The notes below the pieces were generated by a model that worked only from the letters and a program-made list of their open reading frames with translations, made no database searches and was not told where the DNA came from. Below are positions 42,249-45,236 of a DNA stretch of 45,236 bases, in pieces. Each line of letters begins with the position of its first letter. Within the stretch, counting starts at the first letter, position 1. Both the position numbers and the translations under genes were made by a program. Source of the stretch: Pseudotabrizicola alkalilacus (GTDB taxonomy: Bacteria; Pseudomonadota; Alphaproteobacteria; Rhodobacterales; Rhodobacteraceae); assembly GCF_003443995.1 (NCBI RefSeq), contig NZ_QWEY01000019.1:1-45236 (forward strand). The letters run 5' to 3'.

Positions 42249-42605
42249 CTATCCCTGTCTGCGACGGTGCGCGCGGTACAGCAGCGGGGCAAGGATATGG
42301 TCATAGATCCGATCCGCCAGCCAATGCACCCCCGGCACCCCGGTCAGCCGCGCCAACCAGCGCAAATGCGGCATCTGCGCCCACAGCGCGCGAAAGGCTG
42401 CCAGTCCCGACAGCACCTGACCCTCATGCCAGACATGCAGCCGCCGTGTAGCATCCTCGGCACTCAGGCCCCAGTCGGCGGCGTGATCAAGCGTGTCAAA
42501 CCGGATCGGCAGACCGTCGCGCAGGGCACGGCGCTGATAGGCCGAAATCTCGGCCCGGCAGATCGGGCAGGTCTGGTTGTAAAGTACGCGGGTCTGGTTT
42601 TCCAT
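42249..42605 (-). CDS. DCC-family (DUF393) thiol-disulfide oxidoreductase-like protein
   Basis: The 118-residue protein has the family motif YNQTCPICRAEI with Cys13 and Cys16, then HEGQVLSGLAAFRALWAQMP and a WLADRIYDHIL segment. The DCC family has a thioredoxin-like active site and is thought to act in redox chemistry. Its stop faces the stop of the IMPACT-family gene nine bases away. Confidence 0.82.
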   Translation of the reverse strand: MENQTRVLYNQTCPICRAEISAYQRRALRDGLPIRFDTLDHAADWGLSAEDATRRLHVWHEGQVLSGLAAFRALWAQMPHLRWLARLTGVPGVHWLADRIYDHILAPLLYRAHRRRQG

Positions 42606-42661
42606 CGCTGTTAACCTAACGCAGGGTGCGGTTCCGGCCAGTGTGACAGCACAGCGCAGGG

Positions 42662-42688
42662 GCCGGGCGCGGTGTGATCGCGCCCGGC
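42662..42688 (-). terminator. Perfect hairpin downstream of ribH2
   Basis: GCCGGGCGCG (42662-42671) and CGCGCCCGGC (42679-42688) pair exactly across a seven-base loop, seven bases beyond the ribH2 stop on the minus strand. No T-run is visible. It probably ends the riboflavin transcript. Confidence 0.6.
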
Positions 42689-42695
42689 GTTGGTG

Positions 42696-43187
42696 TCAGG
42701 CGCTTTTGCGCGTGGCTTGCGCCGGGGCCAGCTGCGCGGTGAGCGTCAACACCTGACGCACCGCCTCAACCGCTTCGGCGCCTTTTTTCACGAAGTGATC
42801 GGCAAAAAATGCGGTCAGCACATCGGCGGGCTGATAATTGTGCGGCGTGAGCGAGACCGAAAACACCGGAATGCCTGTGGTCATCTGCGCCTGCATCAGC
42901 CCGTCGATCACGGCACCGGCCACGAAATCATGCCGGTAGATGCCACCATCGACCACAAAGGCGATGGCCACCACCGCATCATAGCGCCCGGTTTCCGCGA
43001 GCTTTTTCGCCAGAAGCGGCATCTCGAACGCGCCGGGCACGTCGAAGGTATCTACCTGCGCCTGCGGCAGCTGGGTTGCCGCCTCGGATACAAAGCTATC
43101 ATGGGCGCGGTCCACGATGTCGCTGTGCCAGCGGGCGCGGATCACGGCGATACGGGCAGGAGAGGTGTAGGGGGAAGAGTTGGTCAT
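42696..43187 (-). CDS. ribH2: 6,7-dimethyl-8-ribityllumazine synthase, type II
   Basis: The 163-residue protein makes lumazine, the last intermediate before riboflavin. Landmarks are IAVIRARWHSDIVDRAHDSF, FDVPGAFEMPLLAKKLAETG, IYRHDFVAGAVIDG with the catalytic His, and SLTPHNY. IYRHDFVA and the PHNY form fit the RibH2 type known from Brucella and other alphaproteobacteria. ATG 43187 was chosen at the family start after AAAGG; the frame upstream lies in the leader. An FMN riboswitch controls it. Confidence 0.9.
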   Translation of the reverse strand: MTNSSPYTSPARIAVIRARWHSDIVDRAHDSFVSEAATQLPQAQVDTFDVPGAFEMPLLAKKLAETGRYDAVVAIAFVVDGGIYRHDFVAGAVIDGLMQAQMTTGIPVFSVSLTPHNYQPADVLTAFFADHFVKKGAEAVEAVRQVLTLTAQLAPAQATRKSA

Positions 43188-43259
43188 TTTGGAACCTTTG
43201 CGTTGCTGCGTCAGGCCCCAGAGCATCAAACGGCAAGGCCCGCCAAGGCGGAGCCAGAC

Positions 43260-43393
43260 CATTCTCTTTCATCCGGACTATACCGTCGGCCCCGGAGTTA
43301 CACCGGATCTGCTGACCCAAGTGTCCCCAAAGGGACACGAAGCGCTCGCGGGCTATACCGCCGGTGGGGAATTGCGCCCCGCCCTGAGAACAG
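43260..43393 (-). promoter_or_regulatory. FMN riboswitch (RFN element) of ribH2
   Basis: On the minus strand the conserved RFN blocks appear in order: GGGGCGCAATTCCCCACCGG then CGGTATAGCC at the 5' side, a variable stem with GTGTCCCTTTGGGGACAC, GTAACTCCGGGGCCGACGG then TATAGTCCGGATG, and GAAAGAGAAT at the 3' side (43261). The aptamer ends 73 bases before the ribH2 start. The stretch between holds the hairpin CCGCC-TT-GGCGG (43240-43251) but no T-run, so control is more likely through translation than termination. Confidence 0.92.
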
Positions 43394-43433
43394 GGAATTG
43401 CTACGGCTTTTGCGGGCACAGGGCAAGACAGGA

Positions 43434-43456
43434 TTCTGCACAGTGACTGCGCAGAA
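43434..43456. repeat. Near-perfect inverted repeat upstream of the riboswitch
   Basis: TTCTGCACAG (43434-43443), TGA and CTGCGCAGAA (43447-43456) match in nine of ten arm positions. It lies between the phoB stop and the riboswitch. It may be the phoB terminator or a protein site near the ribH2 promoter. Confidence 0.5.
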
Positions 43457-43506
43457 TTTACCTGACGGCGATTACCGCCCCGTCGATCCCTGAAACGCCC
43501 ATCCCA

Positions 43507-44199
43507 TCAGCCCAGAGCGTAGCCTGCGCCGCGCACCGTGCGCAGAGGGTCCATGCCGCCGTTCTGCATCAGGGATTTGCGCAACCGGCCGATGTGGACG
43601 TCAACTGTGCGGCTGTCGACATAGATGTCGCGGCCCCAGACCCGGTCGAGCAGCTGTTCGCGCGACCAGACCCGGCCCGGCTTTTCCATAAAGGTCGAGA
43701 GCAGGCGGAATTCGGTCGGGCCGAGTTTCAGAACGGAATTGCCCCGGTAAACCCGGTGGGTTTCCGGATCGAGCCGGATGTCATCCCATTCCAGCACCAC
43801 GCCGATGGACGATGGCCGCACCCGGCGCAACTGCACCCGCGCGCGGGCCATCAGTTCCAGCACCGAATAGGGCTTGATCACATAGTCATCGGCCCCGGTT
43901 TCCAGCCCGCGGATGCGGTCCACCTCTTCGGCGCGGGCCGAGAGCATGATGATCGGAATGCCCCGCGTTTCTGGCCGGATCTTCAGTCGACGACAGACCT
44001 CGATGCCCGACAGTTCCGGCATCATCCAGTCCAGGATGATGATATCGGGCGTGTCTTCATCGACCATCATCAGCGCGTCTTCGCCATTGGCGGCCTGAAC
44101 CACACGAAAGCCTTCCGACTCCAGATTATAGGCCAGAACTTCGCGTTGCGCCGGTTCGTCTTCGACGAGCAGCACGACGGGTTGTGAGGTATGCGCCAT
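43507..44199 (-). CDS. phoB: Phosphate regulon response regulator
   Basis: The 230-residue protein has a receiver domain with phosphoacceptor Asp57 (DIIILDWMMP) and a winged-helix DNA-binding domain (KLGPTEFRLLSTFMEKPGRV; REQLLDRVWGRDIYVDSRTV). It is the standard OmpR/PhoB layout. When PhoR phosphorylates it under phosphate starvation, PhoB activates pho-box promoters. The phoU gene lies seven bases upstream. No phoR gene is in the window. Confidence 0.93.
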   Translation of the reverse strand: MAHTSQPVVLLVEDEPAQREVLAYNLESEGFRVVQAANGEDALMMVDEDTPDIIILDWMMPELSGIEVCRRLKIRPETRGIPIIMLSARAEEVDRIRGLETGADDYVIKPYSVLELMARARVQLRRVRPSSIGVVLEWDDIRLDPETHRVYRGNSVLKLGPTEFRLLSTFMEKPGRVWSREQLLDRVWGRDIYVDSRTVDVHIGRLRKSLMQNGGMDPLRTVRGAGYALG

Positions 44200-44206
44200 A
44201 TGTGCC

Positions 44207-44923
44207 TCAGACAGTCGAATTGGGGGTGTCGGTCAACGACGTGACATCGCTTTTGGGCCGGTCATCATCGGGCAGCGTGCCGGTGACCAGATAGATCACC
44301 TGTTCGGCAATCCCGGTGGCGTGGTCGCCGACCCGTTCGATGTTCTTGGCGATGAAATGCAGATGCATGCAGGCGGTGATGTTGCGCGGGTCTTCCATCA
44401 TATGGGTCAGGAATTCGCGGAACACCGAATTGTACATCTGATCCACCTCGGCGTCGCGGCGGCGGACATCTTCGGCCAGTTTGGCATCGCGGGCGATATA
44501 GGCGTCGAGTGCGTCCTTGAGCAGACCGACAACCGAGCGCGCCATGCGCGAAATCGACCCGGCAGAGCCGTTGACCGGGCGCATCTGACCCAGCACCAGC
44601 GAGCGCTTGGCCAGGTTCTTGGCATAATCGCCCGAGCGTTCCAGCGAGCCCACGATGCGCATGACCGTCAGGACGGTGCGCAGATCGGTGGCGGTCGGGG
44701 CGTTCAGCGCGATGATGCGGGCGCATTCGGTGTGGATCAGGTCTTCGAGTTCGTCGATGGCCCGGTCCCCGGCGCGCACTTCGGCGGCCAGCGCGTCGTC
44801 GCGGGTTTCCAGCGCCGACGCGGCCTGCAAGAGGGCATGTTCAACCAGCCCCCCCATCTTCATCACAAGGGCCTGAACGCCTTCGAGATCGCGGTCAAAG
44901 GCCGTGCGGATATGTGGTTCCAT
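44207..44923 (-). CDS. phoU: Phosphate signalling protein PhoU
   Basis: The protein of about 238 residues has two PhoU helical bundles, with the metal-binding family motifs ERSGDYAKNLAKRSLVLG and KNIERVGDHATGIAEQVIYL. It links the Pst transporter to the PhoR/PhoB system and keeps the regulon off at high phosphate. ATG 44923 (MEPHIRTAFD) lies nine bases after TGAGGA. ATG 44929 or 44932 would sit too close to that site but are possible. It lies between pstB and phoB. Confidence 0.92.
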   Translation of the reverse strand: MEPHIRTAFDRDLEGVQALVMKMGGLVEHALLQAASALETRDDALAAEVRAGDRAIDELEDLIHTECARIIALNAPTATDLRTVLTVMRIVGSLERSGDYAKNLAKRSLVLGQMRPVNGSAGSISRMARSVVGLLKDALDAYIARDAKLAEDVRRRDAEVDQMYNSVFREFLTHMMEDPRNITACMHLHFIAKNIERVGDHATGIAEQVIYLVTGTLPDDDRPKSDVTSLTDTPNSTV

Positions 44924-44935
44924 GTTCATCATTCC

Positions 44936-45236
44936 TCAGCCAATCCGGCCACTGATATAGCTTTCCGTGCGCGGATCGACCGGGTTGGTAAAGATCGTGC
45001 CGGTTTCGCCGTATTCCACCAGATGGCCGAGGTGGAAAAAGGCCGTGCGTTGCGAGACGCGGGCGGCCTGCTGCATCGAGTGGGTCACGATCACCACCGA
45101 GAACTGGCTGCGCAGCTCGTCGATCAGCTCTTCGACCTGGGCGGTGGCGATCGGGTCCAGCGCCGAGCACGGCTCGTCCATCAGCAGCACCTCGGGCGAG
45201 GTGGCGATGGCGCGCGCGATGCACAGCCGCTGCTGC
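44936..45236 (-). CDS. pstB: Phosphate ABC transporter ATP-binding protein, C-terminal part
   Basis: The frame runs off the right edge; its visible part is the last 100 or so residues. [20 protein letters not shown] starts near the end of the ABC signature, then Walker B ([14 protein letters not shown]), the switch His in IVTHSMQQA and the PstB-type tail [19 protein letters not shown]. It supplies energy for phosphate uptake with PstSCA, which would lie to the right. Confidence 0.93.
   Translation of the reverse strand, partial: QQRLCIARAIATSPEVLLMDEPCSALDPIATAQVEELIDELRSQFSVVIVTHSMQQAARVSQRTAFFHLGHLVEYGETGTIFTNPVDPRTESYISGRIG

Overview
The window is a high-GC alphaproteobacterial chromosome segment, most likely from the Rhodobacteraceae (order Rhodobacterales). 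The reasons are the codon and base composition, the pst-phoU-phoB order, an FMN-riboswitch-controlled type II lumazine synthase (ribH2), several small families common in Rhodobacterales, and a dispersed intergenic repeat (GGAGTATTT, a few variable bases, AAGCAGCAA, beside GC-rich hairpins) of a kind typical of this group. No rRNA, tRNA or CRISPR array was seen.

Region 1 (1-7220) is accessory DNA. A clipped IS5-type transposase end is followed by an AT-rich stretch holding two translationally coupled genes. The first encodes a 1000-residue protein with a glycosidase-like TIM barrel, RTX calcium-binding repeats, a helical region, a CFI-box domain and a membrane segment. The second encodes a membrane-anchored acidic RTX protein. 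To their right lie nested, broken IS110 and IS3 elements, an unrecognised small gene and a sulfotransferase-like gene. The RTX pair, bounded by IS debris on both sides, is the most novel-looking part of the window.

Region 2 (7380-16810) is core-like. It holds a molybdate module (ModE-type regulator, operator-like palindrome, modABC), an OmpA-family protein on the other strand, and a tight antiporter, SDR and P-type ATPase operon.

Region 3 (16840-26578) is a carbohydrate-uptake and catabolism locus. Seven minus-strand genes (GntR regulator, alpha/beta hydrolase, sugar-binding protein, two permeases, ketose-3-epimerase-like isomerase, Gfo/Idh/MocA oxidoreductase) overlap or nearly touch. The transporter ATPase lies divergently across a perfect 18-bp palindrome. 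A TetR gene with its own palindrome and an enolase-superfamily acid-sugar dehydratase-like gene follow. Together they look like a system that imports a glycoside or rare sugar, hydrolyses an ester or lactone, oxidises or epimerises the sugar and dehydrates the sugar acid. The substrate cannot be read from sequence.

Region 4 (26719-36426) holds a five-gene overlapping operon (three different alpha/beta hydrolases, a PLP dehydratase, a TetA-type MFS exporter), an ABC exporter, an acyl-CoA synthetase with overlapping palindromes upstream, and a second sulfotransferase-like gene.

Region 5 (36484-45236) is mostly housekeeping: an EamA transporter, an AdaA-type DNA repair activator, an EI24 protein, a nitroreductase, DUF167, a YdcZ-type transporter, an M48 lipoprotein peptidase, DUF6455, an IMPACT-family protein, a DCC-family protein, RFN riboswitch plus ribH2, and phoB-phoU-pstB, with pstB cut by the window end.
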